64,000 nt of DNA from Corynebacterium tuberculostearicum (GTDB taxonomy: Bacteria > Actinomycetota > Actinomycetes > Mycobacteriales > Mycobacteriaceae), in the NCBI RefSeq assembly GCF_016894265.1, contig NZ_CP069791.1, positions 1,178,001 through 1,242,000 on the forward strand, in the 5' to 3' direction. The translations under genes and the position numbers were made by a program. The notes under the pieces were generated by a model that did not search any database, was not told the origin of the DNA, and saw nothing but the letters and a program-made list of their open reading frames with translations. Numbering within the stretch: the first letter of the stretch is position 1; every line of letters starts with the position of its first letter. This document shows positions 32,866 to 42,412 of the stretch, piece after piece.

Positions 32866-33057
32866 AAAGATTCGTCCTTTAAGAGGTGTACGTATGTTCG
32901 CTTGCCCACTTAGCAAAGCATGCGCGGAAGCTGGCTCCTGCCGGAAAAGCCCCCGCTGGCCACCCCCTAGATACTCTTGCGACCTGCGCATTTCGCCCTG
33001 GAAAAACTGTCGCATGAACTGCACATCCCTCGGGGGAGAGCCGGTAAGGTCTAAAGC

Positions 33058-34395
33058 ATGAATAGCCAACACGAATTTGTCTTGCGCACCGTTGAGGAAC
33101 GCGATATCCGCTTTATCCGCCTGTGGTTTACGGATATTCTGGGCGCCCTTAAATCCGTGGTCATGAGCCCGTCCGAGTTGGAATCGGCCTTTGAAGAAGG
33201 TGTTGGCTTCGATGGCTCTTCCGTAGAGGGCTTTTCTCGCATCTCTGAGTCTGACACCATCGCGCTGCCAGATCCCTCCACCTTCCAGATTCTGCCCTTT
33301 GATATGGACGAGCCGGACCTGCAATCGGCCCGCATGTTTTGCGATATCGCACAGCCAGACGGCCAACCCTCCATGGTGGACCCGCGCCATATCCTGCGCC
33401 GCCAGGTCACCGAGGCCGCTAACGATGGGTTTACCTGCATGGCCTCACCAGAAATCGAGTTCTATCTCTTCGAGCGCGGCCGCGAACTCACCGACTTGGT
33501 ACCGACGGATAACGGCGGTTACTTCGACCAAGCAACGCACGATACCGCCCCGCTTTTCCGCAGGAAGGCGATGCTAGCGCTGGAATCGCTGGGAATCGCC
33601 ACGGAGTTTAGCCACCACGAAACCGCGCCGGGCCAGCAAGAAATTGATCTGCGCCATGCGGACGTGCTCACCATGGCCGATAACATCATGACCTTCCGGC
33701 ACGTGATCAAGCAGGTGGCCACCAACTCCAACGTGCGCGCCACCTTCATGCCTAAGCCCTTCGAACATTTGCCGGGCTCTGGCATGCACACCCACTTGAG
33801 CCTTTTTGAAGGCCAATCCAATGCTTTCCACGATCCGGATGATGAATTCTCTTTGTCCCAGACCGGACGCCAGTTCATCGCCGGCATCTTGGAGCACTCC
33901 ACGGAGATGTCCGCGATTGTGAATCAGTGGACCAATTCTTATAAGCGCCTGATGTTCGGCAACGAGGCGCCGGGCTCAGCCACCTGGGGAGTATCGAATC
34001 GCTCCGCGTTGGTCCGCGTTCCCACCTACCGGCTTACCAAGGAAGAATCGCGCCGGGTAGAAATCCGCTCCATTGATGCCTCGATGAACCCCTACCTGGG
34101 GTATGCGGTGCTATTGGCAGCAGGTCTGCGAGGCATCCGCGAGGGCTACGAGCTCGATGATCCGGCCGAGGACGATGTCCACCAGCTCACTCGTCGCGAG
34201 CGCCGGGCAATGGGCTATAAGGATCTACCCACCAGCTTGGATCAGGCCTTGCGAGAATTTGAAAAATCCGAGTTCATGGCAGAAGTCTTGGGCGAGCACG
34301 TCTTTGAGTTCTTCCTGCGCTCCAAGTGGGATGAGTGGCACCACTATCAGAGCCAAATCACCACCTTTGAGCTGCGCAATAACCTGAACTTCTAG
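33058..34395 (+). CDS. glnA2: Glutamine synthetase GlnA2 (type I, alpha subgroup)
   Basis: A 445-residue type I glutamine synthetase. Landmarks are VGFDGSSVEGFSRISESD, ASPEIEFYLFE (metal-binding glutamates), GSGMHTHLSLFEGQS and NRSALVRVPTYR. The tyrosine that GlnE adenylylates in GlnA is absent: the equivalent segment reads PAEDDVHQLTRRERR. That matches C. glutamicum GlnA2, which is not controlled this way. It likely makes a minor contribution to ammonium assimilation. It is followed 7 bp later by glnE, so the two form an operon. Confidence 0.94.
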   Translation: MNSQHEFVLRTVEERDIRFIRLWFTDILGALKSVVMSPSELESAFEEGVGFDGSSVEGFSRISESDTIALPDPSTFQILPFDMDEPDLQSARMFCDIAQPDGQPSMVDPRHILRRQVTEAANDGFTCMASPEIEFYLFERGRELTDLVPTDNGGYFDQATHDTAPLFRRKAMLALESLGIATEFSHHETAPGQQEIDLRHADVLTMADNIMTFRHVIKQVATNSNVRATFMPKPFEHLPGSGMHTHLSLFEGQSNAFHDPDDEFSLSQTGRQFIAGILEHSTEMSAIVNQWTNSYKRLMFGNEAPGSATWGVSNRSALVRVPTYRLTKEESRRVEIRSIDASMNPYLGYAVLLAAGLRGIREGYELDDPAEDDVHQLTRRERRAMGYKDLPTSLDQALREFEKSEFMAEVLGEHVFEFFLRSKWDEWHHYQSQITTFELRNNLNF

Positions 34396-34402
34396 GAGAA
34401 AA

Positions 34403-37400
34403 ATGCGTCCTGCTGCTGTGCCTTCACCGGCCACACTAGGTCTTACCCGCCCGCATGCTGCGCAAGATATTGAGCAGCTGGGGTGGAAGAATCCAGAATC
34501 AGCGGATCTGTTGTGGACCCTCGCTGCCGTGGGTGACCCAGACCTGGCTCTCAATAATCTGATCCGCATCTATGAACAAGCCCCAGAGCTAGATGATGCC
34601 GTGCGGTCCAACGAAACTTTGCGCGTGCGCTTCTTCGCACTACTGGGGGCGTCCACCGCCTTTGGCGATCATCTCGCGGCGCACCCTGAACTGTGGCGAG
34701 AATTAGAAAAACCCCTTCCGCAGCCCGAAGAGATGCTGCAAAGCTTGCTTGGCGCCGTCCATGCACAGCCTGCGGATTTTGCTCACGACGTGGACCGGCC
34801 TGATCCGGCGTGCGAGGACTTGAGCACGGCGGGCACTTACCGCGCCGGCGAGGGGGAGCATAAGCAGGCGCTGCGCACGACCTACCGCACTTTGATGATG
34901 CGCATTGCCGCCTGCGATGTGGCGGGTACCTTCCATTCCCGCAAGGGCCAGACCAGGCAGCAGCCGGAGGTAGGATTCCGCCAGATTGCGGCGCTGACCA
35001 CCGCGCTTGCCGACGCCGCCTTAACCGCCTCCCTTGCCTGCGCCGTGCGCACCATCTACGGCGATGAACCCTTGGACGCCCAGCTGGCAGTCATGGCGAT
35101 GGGCAAGTGTGGCGCAGGCGAGCTGAACTATATCTCCGATGTGGACGTCATCTTCGTCGGCAGCGAGGCAACCCCTAGGGCCACGCGGCTAGCGGCGGAG
35201 TTTAATCGCATTGGATCCACCACCTTTTTCGAGGTGGATGCGAACCTGCGCCCCGAGGGAAGGTCGGGCGCATTGGTGCGCACTTTGGAATCACACGTGG
35301 CTTACTACAAGCGTTGGGCGGAGACGTGGGAATTCCAGGCGCTCCTTAAAGCGCGTGCTATGACGGGCTACCTCCCGCTAGGCCAGGACTATTTGGACCA
35401 GATCCGCCCGATGGTGTGGAAGGCGTCGCAGCGCGAGTCCTTCGTGGAGGACGTACAGGCCATGCGCCGCCGCGTACTGGCCAATGTTCCTGATAACCTT
35501 AAACATCGCGAGCTGAAGCTAGGTGTGGGCGGTCTGCGCGATATCGAATTTGCTGTCCAGCTCTTGCAATTGGTCCATGGTCGCTCCGATGAGACGCTGC
35601 GCGCACTTTCCACGGTGGAGGCGCTGGAGGCGCTGATTTCAGCGGGGTACGTTGGCCGAGAGGATGGCACCCAGCTCATTGAAGCCTATGAGTTTCTGCG
35701 CCTGCTTGAGCATCGTCTGCAATTAGAGCGCTTCCGCCGCACGCACACGCTGCCGGAAAAGGACGACGAAGAGGGGATGAAGTGGCTGGCGCGCATCGCC
35801 GGCTTTTATCCGCAGGGCACCAAGTCGGCGGCCGAGCGCATGCTGTCGCACCTGCGCCGGATCCGCCTGCGGATCTCCGAGCTGCACTCGCGCCTGTTTT
35901 ACCGGCCGCTGCTTAATTCCGTGGTCACCATGTCCGCCGATGAGCTCAAGCTTTCGCCGGAGGCCGCCAAGCTGCAGCTGGCCGCGTTGGGCTATAACCA
36001 CCCCGAGCGCGCATTCGAGCACCTGACCTCCTTGGCTGCGGGAACCTCGCGCAAGGCACGCATCCAGGCGATTTTGCTGCCAACCTTGATGGAATGGCTG
36101 GCTGATACCGCAGACCCCGATATGGGCCTGTTGAACTATCGCAAGCTCTCGGAGGCCGCGAACGATAGGTCGTGGTTCTTGCGCATGTTGCGCGATGAAG
36201 GAATTGTGGGCCAGCGGCTCATGCACATTCTGGGTACCTCGCCGTTTACCTCTGATCTGATTATTAGCGCGCCGGATTCGGTCAAGCAGCTTTCCGACGG
36301 CGCCACTGGCCCCAAACTGCTAGAAACCAAGCCCGAACAGGTTTCCAAGGCGCTGGTCAATTCCAGCAAGCGCCACGCCGACCCGGATAAAGCGGTGGCG
36401 GTGGCGCGCTCGTTGCGCCGAGTGGAGCTGGCCCGCATCGCCAGTGCAGATTTGCTGGGCTTCATGCCGGTCAAGCAGGTATGTCATGAGCTATCCACAA
36501 TTTGGGATGCCGTCCTTGAGGCTGCACTTCGCGCCGAGGTGCGCGCGTGGCGCCTTGCCAACGAAGATGCAGAGCCGCCAGCGCGCATCGCCGTCATTGG
36601 CATGGGCCGCTTGGGAGGCATGGAGCTGGGATTTGGCTCAGATGCGGATGTGCTCGTCGTAGCAGAACCCAGCGAACCGGCCGATGACTCTGGTGCGGAA
36701 GGGGAGGCCGTGAAGTGGGCCATCGGGATCGTCGATAAGCTTCGGCGCCGCCTGTCTAAGCCTTCAGGCGACCCACCACTGGACGTCGATTTGGGCCTGC
36801 GCCCAGAGGGCCGCTCCGGTGCGGTGGCACGCACCATCTCCTCCTATGAGCGCTACTACCGCGAGTGGGGCGAGTCTTGGGAGCTGCAGGCTTTGTTGCG
36901 CGCGGCCTTCGTGGCTGGCGATAGGGAAGTAGGCGAGCGATTTATATCCATGGTAGATAGCTTCCGCTACCCAGAAGGCGGCGCGAGCGCCTCGACCATT
37001 CGCGATATCCGGCGCATGAAGGCGCGCGTGGACAATGAGCGCCTCCCACGCGGCGCGGACCGCAATACTCATACCAAGCTGGGGCGCGGTGCGCTCTCAG
37101 ATATTGAATGGACTGTGCAGCTCCTGACCATGATGCATGCTCACGAGTATGCCCAGCTGCACGATCCGTCCACGCTGCGCGTGCTCGATGCCTTAGAGGA
37201 GAACGCAATCTTGTCTGCCGAGCAAGTCTCTGACCTGCGCGAGGCCTGGCTTATGGCTACCGACGCCCGCAATGCACTAGTCCTCGTGCGCGGCAAGCGC
37301 GTGGACCAACTGCCCGGGCCCGGCCCGCAGCTGGCCCAGGTAGCCGGTGCCGCTGGCTGGCCGCCGGAGGAGAACCAAGAGTTTCTAGAAAACTATTTGA

Positions 37401-37474
37401 AACTTACCCGCCATGCCCGGAAGGTTGTAGATGAGGTCTTTTGGGGCGAGGAGGAATCCTTCGAGCATTCTTAG
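34403..37474 (+). CDS. glnE: Glutamine synthetase adenylyltransferase/deadenylylase
   Basis: A 1023-residue enzyme with two nucleotidyltransferase domains. The first is around residue 235 (MGKCGAGELNYISDVDVIFV; deadenylylation) and the second around residue 735 (GMGRLGGMELGFGSDADVLV; adenylylation). Each is followed by a helical GlnD-like domain, with RPEGRSGA motifs in both halves. It switches GlnA (encoded at 46791-48224) off and on by adding or removing AMP on a tyrosine, according to nitrogen status. It is the second gene of the glnA2-glnE operon. Confidence 0.96.
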   Translation: MRPAAVPSPATLGLTRPHAAQDIEQLGWKNPESADLLWTLAAVGDPDLALNNLIRIYEQAPELDDAVRSNETLRVRFFALLGASTAFGDHLAAHPELWRELEKPLPQPEEMLQSLLGAVHAQPADFAHDVDRPDPACEDLSTAGTYRAGEGEHKQALRTTYRTLMMRIAACDVAGTFHSRKGQTRQQPEVGFRQIAALTTALADAALTASLACAVRTIYGDEPLDAQLAVMAMGKCGAGELNYISDVDVIFVGSEATPRATRLAAEFNRIGSTTFFEVDANLRPEGRSGALVRTLESHVAYYKRWAETWEFQALLKARAMTGYLPLGQDYLDQIRPMVWKASQRESFVEDVQAMRRRVLANVPDNLKHRELKLGVGGLRDIEFAVQLLQLVHGRSDETLRALSTVEALEALISAGYVGREDGTQLIEAYEFLRLLEHRLQLERFRRTHTLPEKDDEEGMKWLARIAGFYPQGTKSAAERMLSHLRRIRLRISELHSRLFYRPLLNSVVTMSADELKLSPEAAKLQLAALGYNHPERAFEHLTSLAAGTSRKARIQAILLPTLMEWLADTADPDMGLLNYRKLSEAANDRSWFLRMLRDEGIVGQRLMHILGTSPFTSDLIISAPDSVKQLSDGATGPKLLETKPEQVSKALVNSSKRHADPDKAVAVARSLRRVELARIASADLLGFMPVKQVCHELSTIWDAVLEAALRAEVRAWRLANEDAEPPARIAVIGMGRLGGMELGFGSDADVLVVAEPSEPADDSGAEGEAVKWAIGIVDKLRRRLSKPSGDPPLDVDLGLRPEGRSGAVARTISSYERYYREWGESWELQALLRAAFVAGDREVGERFISMVDSFRYPEGGASASTIRDIRRMKARVDNERLPRGADRNTHTKLGRGALSDIEWTVQLLTMMHAHEYAQLHDPSTLRVLDALEENAILSAEQVSDLREAWLMATDARNALVLVRGKRVDQLPGPGPQLAQVAGAAGWPPEENQEFLENYLKLTRHARKVVDEVFWGEEESFEHS

Positions 37475-37571
37475 AGTTAGCCTTGAAAGTCCCCGTTGTG
37501 CGCACCACGGCCTTACTTTTTGCACTTTTGGACTCTAAAGTGGGATGGGAATAAGAAAGGACTGGCTAGTT

Positions 37572-37916
37572 ATGTCTTTTAAGCTGCAACTCGATGTGGA
37601 CAACGCCACGGTAGGCGAATTATCCGCGCTGCTTTCTGCAGCGCGTGCTGCGGGCGTGCGCGACGGTGACGTCCTCCACCTTGACGGCACCACATTGACC
37701 ATCGAGGTCTCCACGCCTCGGGAGGAAAAGCCAGTGCCGCCGCGCCCAGAATCAGCACCGCACAATTCTCGCCAGGCCCCTCGCTCGTGGGGGCGCGCCG
37801 ACCGCATAGGGGAGGCCACCATCCGCTCCATCATCGACGCCCTCAATGATCGCGGCGAGAACCCTCGCGGCAATGACTACGGTTCCTTCGGCGATAGCGC
37901 TGGTTACCATGGCTAA
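37572..37916 (+). CDS. Hypothetical protein, 114 residues
   Basis: MSFKLQLDVDNATVGELSAL and LLSAARAAGVRDGDVLHLDG form a compact N-terminal region. A Pro/Arg-rich linker then leads to RIGEATIRSIIDALNDRGEN. I do not recognise the family. No signal peptide. Its stop lies inside the start of the next gene (8-base overlap), which argues that both are real and co-translated. GAAAGG lies upstream at a slightly long distance. Confidence 0.6.
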   Translation: MSFKLQLDVDNATVGELSALLSAARAAGVRDGDVLHLDGTTLTIEVSTPREEKPVPPRPESAPHNSRQAPRSWGRADRIGEATIRSIIDALNDRGENPRGNDYGSFGDSAGYHG

Positions 37917-38376
37917 AATCAGCGGAGTGTATCGACATAAGCTCATCTACCTGTGGGCCTTTGTAGCCGTGGCCGTCATCGTGGCCATCGCTGTCGGGGT
38001 GTGGGCCACCAATCACGATAATCCCCCCAAGGGGACGAAGACAGTGGGCGAGGCCGTGGCCGGTGGCGTGGTCCAAGAAGACATGCCCGCACAGGTCAAT
38101 GGTGACATCAAGGCCGATGATTCCACCGACGCCAACCGCGTGACCTCCCTGGCGAAGGCGCTGGGCATCCCGCTCAATTCCGTCCCGCGGGATATTACCC
38201 AGACGGAAAACGGAAAATCCGATGTGCGCGTCTACCTCGAGCGCGAGCTCAACAGTGCGGTGGAGTCTGGTGACATCAGCGAATCCGATGAAAAGGCAGT
38301 CCTCGTAGCATTTGAGCGAGGCCTTGTGATGCCGGCCAGCGATGGCATCGTGGCCGAGAGCTATCCAGCAAACTAG
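37909..38376 (+). CDS. Membrane-anchored hypothetical protein, 155 residues
   Basis: The protein has a short basic N-terminus (MAKISGVYRHK), one transmembrane helix (LIYLWAFVAVAVIVAIAVGV, about 12-31), and an external domain of ~120 residues containing KALGIPLNSVPRDITQTENG and VYLERELNSAVESGDISESD. The start overlaps the previous gene. It is probably exposed on the outside of the membrane. Family not recognised. Confidence 0.65.
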   Translation: MAKISGVYRHKLIYLWAFVAVAVIVAIAVGVWATNHDNPPKGTKTVGEAVAGGVVQEDMPAQVNGDIKADDSTDANRVTSLAKALGIPLNSVPRDITQTENGKSDVRVYLERELNSAVESGDISESDEKAVLVAFERGLVMPASDGIVAESYPAN

Positions 38377-38521
38377 CCCTTTATTTCCTCGCGAACTGGG
38401 CGCGAAAATTCAGGCAACCCGCAGCTAGGCGGCATGGCCTTGGCAGTAACTCTTCCTAAGGTAAAACATCACAAATTGGTAACGGGCAAGGTGCTCGGGG
38501 CCAAAGCCTCTGGAGGAGACT

Positions 38522-38740
38522 ATGACTTTCAAGACCACGCTGTCGACCGCGGTGGGAGTACTCGCCGCCATTGCCATCCCCATCACCGGCGGGGTAGGGG
38601 TGGCTTATGCCGTCAATACCGTGCCGGCCGATAACATCGCTCAATCAGTTCCGGCCGACGATTTGGGAGACCACCTGAAAAACTTTGGCGCGGCGGCAGC
38701 GCAAGAAGACGCGCTGCGCGTACTCGATGAACTGAATTAA
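38522..38740 (+). CDS. Small secreted protein, 72 residues
   Basis: A clear signal peptide (MTFKTTLSTAVGVLAAIAIP, hydrophobic to about residue 28, likely cleavage after VAYA) is followed by a 40-residue mature part (NTVPADNIAQSVPADDLGDH and a helical end). GGAGGAG lies 5 bases before ATG. It is followed 10 bp later by the ATPase gene. No known family. Confidence 0.6.
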   Translation: MTFKTTLSTAVGVLAAIAIPITGGVGVAYAVNTVPADNIAQSVPADDLGDHLKNFGAAAAQEDALRVLDELN

Positions 38741-38750
38741 CCTAGGGCCC

Positions 38751-39458
38751 ATGCTGGTTGATGCTCTAAGCCTGAAGTTCAAGCCCGGTGACTACCGCGC
38801 CGAGCTGCCTGTCTTCGACTACTTAGTTGATTTGGGCAGCTTCAAGCTGCGGAGTCCAGTAACCGTCTTCGTAGGTGAAAACGGCATTGGCAAATCGAGC
38901 TTGCTCGCTGGCGTGGCTAGTGATTTGGGCTGTTCACCTGCGGGCGGCCGCATGGATGACCCAGATGAAATCGTTCCTCGCAGCCCCATTCGCTGCGATA
39001 CAGAGGAAGTGATCCAGCGTGCCTATTTCCTGCGCGCCGAAAAGCACGAGTACTTGATTGGACGTGGGGATTCAGCGGCCGAACGTGGTGGTCGTTCGAC
39101 TCTTTCTCAGAACGTGGATTTGTCCCGCCGCTCGCACGGGCAATCCGTCTTCGACCTGCTCTATGAGCACATCAATGGCCAAGGCGTGTACATCCTTGAT
39201 GAGCCAGAATCAGGGTTGTCCGTTATCCGGCAACTGGCCCTCGTAGGGGAAATTGCCCAAGCGGTTGACCGCGGCGCACAGGTCATTATTGCCACGCACT
39301 CGCCGATTCTTCTAGCTTGCCCTGGTGCGGACATTGTGGAGCTCAACGATACTGGCTTTGAACGCATCGCCTTCGACGAAGCGGAAGCCGTGGCGGCTAC
39401 CCGGGAGCTTTTGGCGGACCCTGAGGGAACCGTTCGCTTTATCCTCAACCCGGAGTAA
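38751..39458 (+). CDS. AAA/ABC-type ATPase
   Basis: A 235-residue cytoplasmic ATPase. The Walker A motif is VGENGIGKSSLLAG (about 41-54), a SMC/ABC-like region is LSRRSHGQSVFDLLYEH, Walker B is VYILDEPESGLS, and the H-loop is VIIATHSPILLA. It lacks membrane segments and belongs to the stand-alone ATPases related to YefB/RecF-like proteins (AAA_15/AAA_21 type). No toxin or nuclease partner is adjacent; the upstream gene is a tiny secreted protein. Role unknown. Confidence 0.85.
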   Translation: MLVDALSLKFKPGDYRAELPVFDYLVDLGSFKLRSPVTVFVGENGIGKSSLLAGVASDLGCSPAGGRMDDPDEIVPRSPIRCDTEEVIQRAYFLRAEKHEYLIGRGDSAAERGGRSTLSQNVDLSRRSHGQSVFDLLYEHINGQGVYILDEPESGLSVIRQLALVGEIAQAVDRGAQVIIATHSPILLACPGADIVELNDTGFERIAFDEAEAVAATRELLADPEGTVRFILNPE

Positions 39459-39472
39459 ATACCCGACGGTTT

Positions 39473-40780
39473 CTAGGAAACCTCCACGATGGTGACAGAA
39501 GGCCCGTCTTCGCCCGCGCGACGGCGAAGGAAGTGGGTAATGACCACACCAACCATGCCAACTACCCAAACGGCTAGCACCGCAGCCGCGGCGGCAGTGA
39601 AATCTGGCATGGAGTATTCAGGGGCGTCCGAGGAGTGGTCCAAGACCATGCCGAAGAGCTGCGCGCCCAGCATGCCGGAGGTAAACCCACCCATATTTCC
39701 CAAGCCAGTAGCTGTAGCCACCACGGAGCGGTCCATGCGCTCACGCACGATATCGAAGCCATAGTTAGCCGTCGGTGTACACAGCGCGGTAATGAAGGAC
39801 ACCACCAAAATCGCGACCAGACCGCTGTCGGTGCCAAAGGTAAAGAAAATCAGCCAGGTCAGTGCGTGAGCCGCGACAAACCCGAGGCTAAGCCACGGGC
39901 GGACATGCTGCGCACGGGAGGAAATCTTGCCGTGCAAGGGGCCAACGAAGACCAAAAATACCGCCAGCAAGGTGAGCACCAGGCTGGACTTGGCCTTGGA
40001 CATCTCCATGCCCTGGGTCATCATAGGCATGCCCCACAGCATGACAAAGACGATGAGCGGGAGCATGCCGATGTAGTGGATGAAGTAGGCCTGCCAGGCC
40101 ACCGGGGAGCGGAATACCGTTTTCAAGCGGGCCGGGATGCTGGTGGCCTGCGAGTTGGGTGGTTCCTTCTCCGTGGGAATAATCCCCAACTTCTCTGGTG
40201 AGTCTGCCACCGCCACGATGGCGGCGATGGCTACCAGGATGCCCACCGCGCCAAGGGTAACGAAGGCAGCGGTCCATCCGGCCGCACCCAGCAACCACAG
40301 GAAGGGCACCGCGGAAATGAACTGACCCATCTGCCCTAACGACGACGTCACCTGGGTGAACATGGGGGTGCGGTGCAGTGGGAACCAATAGGGCAGGATG
40401 CGCATCACGGAGAGAAAGGCCGTGGCATCGCCTGCGCCGATGAGCACGCGCGCGGCAATGGCTACGCCATAGCTGGTGGTAAAGCCCAGGACGACCTGGC
40501 CAATGCCCATAATGACCGCGCCGACCACGAGGAGTAAGCGCGGGCCGAATTTATCAATCAAGATGCCGGTGGGGATTTGGGCTAGGGCATACACACCCAA
40601 CTGCACAGAGGTAAAGACCGCGATACGGCCGGCATCGACATCGAAGCGCTCAATGGCATCTAAACCGGCCACACCAAAAGAGGTACGGCCGGTAATCGCT
40701 ACGAGGTAGACCGCCATGGCGGCCACCCAAATGCTTAAAGCCTGAGTGGTAATGACTTCTCTGGGATTCGGCTGCGACAT
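39473..40780 (-). CDS. Major facilitator superfamily transporter
   Basis: A 435-residue protein with 12 predicted membrane helices and the loop-2 motif GILIDKFGPRLLLVVG (variant of GX3DRXGRR). LIGAGDATAFLSVMRILPYW resembles the sialic-acid/phthalate (ACS-like) or nitrate MFS branches, but the substrate cannot be told. The start at 40780 lies 39 bp from the divergent thrC start; a TAAGGT box 7 bases before the ATG suggests a leaderless mRNA. Confidence 0.88.
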   Translation of the reverse strand: MSQPNPREVITTQALSIWVAAMAVYLVAITGRTSFGVAGLDAIERFDVDAGRIAVFTSVQLGVYALAQIPTGILIDKFGPRLLLVVGAVIMGIGQVVLGFTTSYGVAIAARVLIGAGDATAFLSVMRILPYWFPLHRTPMFTQVTSSLGQMGQFISAVPFLWLLGAAGWTAAFVTLGAVGILVAIAAIVAVADSPEKLGIIPTEKEPPNSQATSIPARLKTVFRSPVAWQAYFIHYIGMLPLIVFVMLWGMPMMTQGMEMSKAKSSLVLTLLAVFLVFVGPLHGKISSRAQHVRPWLSLGFVAAHALTWLIFFTFGTDSGLVAILVVSFITALCTPTANYGFDIVRERMDRSVVATATGLGNMGGFTSGMLGAQLFGMVLDHSSDAPEYSMPDFTAAAAAVLAVWVVGMVGVVITHFLRRRAGEDGPSVTIVEVS

Positions 40781-40787
40781 GGCTGAT

Positions 40788-40811
40788 ACCTTACGCCTTA
40801 ACTACTAAGAT
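40788..40811. promoter_or_regulatory. Divergent -10 boxes of the MFS gene and thrC
   Basis: TAAGGT on the minus strand (40793-40788) ends 7 bases before the MFS ATG. TAAGAT on the plus strand (40806-40811) ends 8 bases before the thrC GTG. Both mRNAs should start at or next to the first codon. Confidence 0.5.
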
Positions 40812-40819
40812 TCTTTTGT

Positions 40820-42262
40820 GTGAAGTATATTTCGACCCGCGATACCGCCCGTCAGCCCGCATCTTTTACAGATATTCTCCTCGGCGGGCTTGCCCCCGAT
40901 GGCGGTTTATACCTGCCTGAGAGCTACCCACAGCTAGATTCCGCCACTTTAAATTCATGGCGCAGGCTCCTAGCAGACAAAGGCTACGCGGCACTTGCGG
41001 CCGAGGTACTTAAGCTTTTCATTGACGATATTCCAGCGCAAGACATCGAGGCCATCGCCGCCCGCGCCTACACCAGCCCCAAGTTTGCGGACCCGGAAAT
41101 CGTTCCCGTCACCGAATTAGGCGAGGGCCTTTTCATCGGCCATCTATCCGAAGGGCCAACTGCGGCATTTAAGGACATGGCCATGCAGCTTTTGGGGGAG
41201 CTCTTCGAATATGAGCTCGCCCGCCGCGGTGAGACCCTCAATATTTTGGGCGCCACCTCCGGCGATACGGGGTCCTCTGCAGAGTATGCGATGCGCGGGC
41301 GCCACGGGATTCGCGTCTTTATGCTCACCCCGGCCGGCCGAATGACGGCCTTCCAGCAGGCGCAGATGTTTGGGCTGGATGACCCGAATATCTTCAACAT
41401 CGCTCTAGATGGCGTTTTCGATGATTGCCAGGATGTGGTCAAGGCGGTATCGGGAGATGCTGACTTTAAGGCCGCCTACCGCATTGGCGCGGTCAATTCC
41501 ATTAACTGGGCACGGCTGATGGCCCAGGTGGTCTACTACATCTCCTGCTGGCTCAAGGTCACCGAAACCGCCGATCAGAAAGTTTCCTTTAGCGTTCCCA
41601 CCGGTAACTTTGGCGATATCTGTGCCGGCCACATCGCTCGCCAGATGGGCCTTCCCATTGATCGTCTTATCGTGGCTACCAATGAAAATGATGTGCTGGA
41701 TGAGTTCTTCCGCACCGGAAACTACCGGCCGCGTCCAGCCGCAGAGACCATGGCAACCTCTTCGCCGTCCATGGATATCTCGCGCGCCTCGAATTTTGAG
41801 CGCTTTGCGTTCGACTTGCTCGGCCGCGATGCAGCCGAAACCGCGGAACTATTCGGCACCAAGGTGAAAGAGGGCGGCTTTAGCCTCGACCACGACAAGA
41901 TTGCTGCTGCCCGCGAGGACTATGGTTTCCTGTCCGGTTCCTCCAGCCATGCCGATCGCCTAGCCACCATCAAGGACGTACACGAGCGCTTTGATTACCT
42001 GGCGGATCCGCACACGGCCGACGGCATCAAGGTGGCTCGTGGCGCACAGCGCGAGGGGGTAAAGACTCCAATCGTGTGTCTGGAGACCGCGCTGCCGGTG
42101 AAGTTTGCCGAGACGATCACGGAAGCCATCGGCTCTGCCCCTGAGCCGCCCGAGCGCTTTGCCGGCATCCTCGATACTGAGCGGCACGTCAAGGACTTGC
42201 CTAATGATGCCGCGGAGGTCAAGGATTACATCACCACGTCGATTCAGAAAACGGAGGTTTAG
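40820..42262 (+). CDS. thrC: Threonine synthase
   Basis: A 480-residue pyridoxal-phosphate enzyme that converts O-phosphohomoserine to threonine. The cofactor lysine is in SEGPTAAFKDMAMQLLGE (Lys near 118). LGATSGDTGSSAEYAMRGR binds phosphate, and SFSVPTGNFGDICAGHIARQ is the glycine loop. The sequence and length agree closely with C. glutamicum ThrC. The GTG at 40820 fits the usual start (KYISTRDTAR). No hom or thrB is next to it, as is normal in Corynebacterium. Confidence 0.96.
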   Translation: MKYISTRDTARQPASFTDILLGGLAPDGGLYLPESYPQLDSATLNSWRRLLADKGYAALAAEVLKLFIDDIPAQDIEAIAARAYTSPKFADPEIVPVTELGEGLFIGHLSEGPTAAFKDMAMQLLGELFEYELARRGETLNILGATSGDTGSSAEYAMRGRHGIRVFMLTPAGRMTAFQQAQMFGLDDPNIFNIALDGVFDDCQDVVKAVSGDADFKAAYRIGAVNSINWARLMAQVVYYISCWLKVTETADQKVSFSVPTGNFGDICAGHIARQMGLPIDRLIVATNENDVLDEFFRTGNYRPRPAAETMATSSPSMDISRASNFERFAFDLLGRDAAETAELFGTKVKEGGFSLDHDKIAAAREDYGFLSGSSSHADRLATIKDVHERFDYLADPHTADGIKVARGAQREGVKTPIVCLETALPVKFAETITEAIGSAPEPPERFAGILDTERHVKDLPNDAAEVKDYITTSIQKTEV

Positions 42263-42265
42263 ACC

Positions 42266-42412
42266 ATGGCCCTAGAAAATTTTGCCGGCCCGGAACACTA
42301 CACCGAGTTTGATCCGGAAAAGTTCATCCGCGATCTCAAAGCCCAGGCGGAGATGGATGCGGAAGAAGAGAACAAGGACAACGCCGGGGATGCGGACGCG
42401 GAGAGCAACTAG
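42266..42412 (+). CDS. Small acidic protein, 48 residues
   Basis: ATG 42266 lies 9 bases after GGAGG, directly behind thrC. The product MALENFAGPEHYTEFDPEKF continues with IRDLKAQAEMDAEEENK and an Asp/Glu/Ala end. Its strong ribosome-binding site and biased composition support translation, although it is too short for routine calling. It overlaps the start of the lipoprotein protease gene by 23 bases in another frame. No known family. Confidence 0.5.
   Translation: MALENFAGPEHYTEFDPEKFIRDLKAQAEMDAEEENKDNAGDADAESN

Noticed and set aside
32866..33390. N-terminal extension of the DUF2786 frame
   Set aside because: It is antisense to glnA2; the ATG at 32865 has a good ribosome-binding site.
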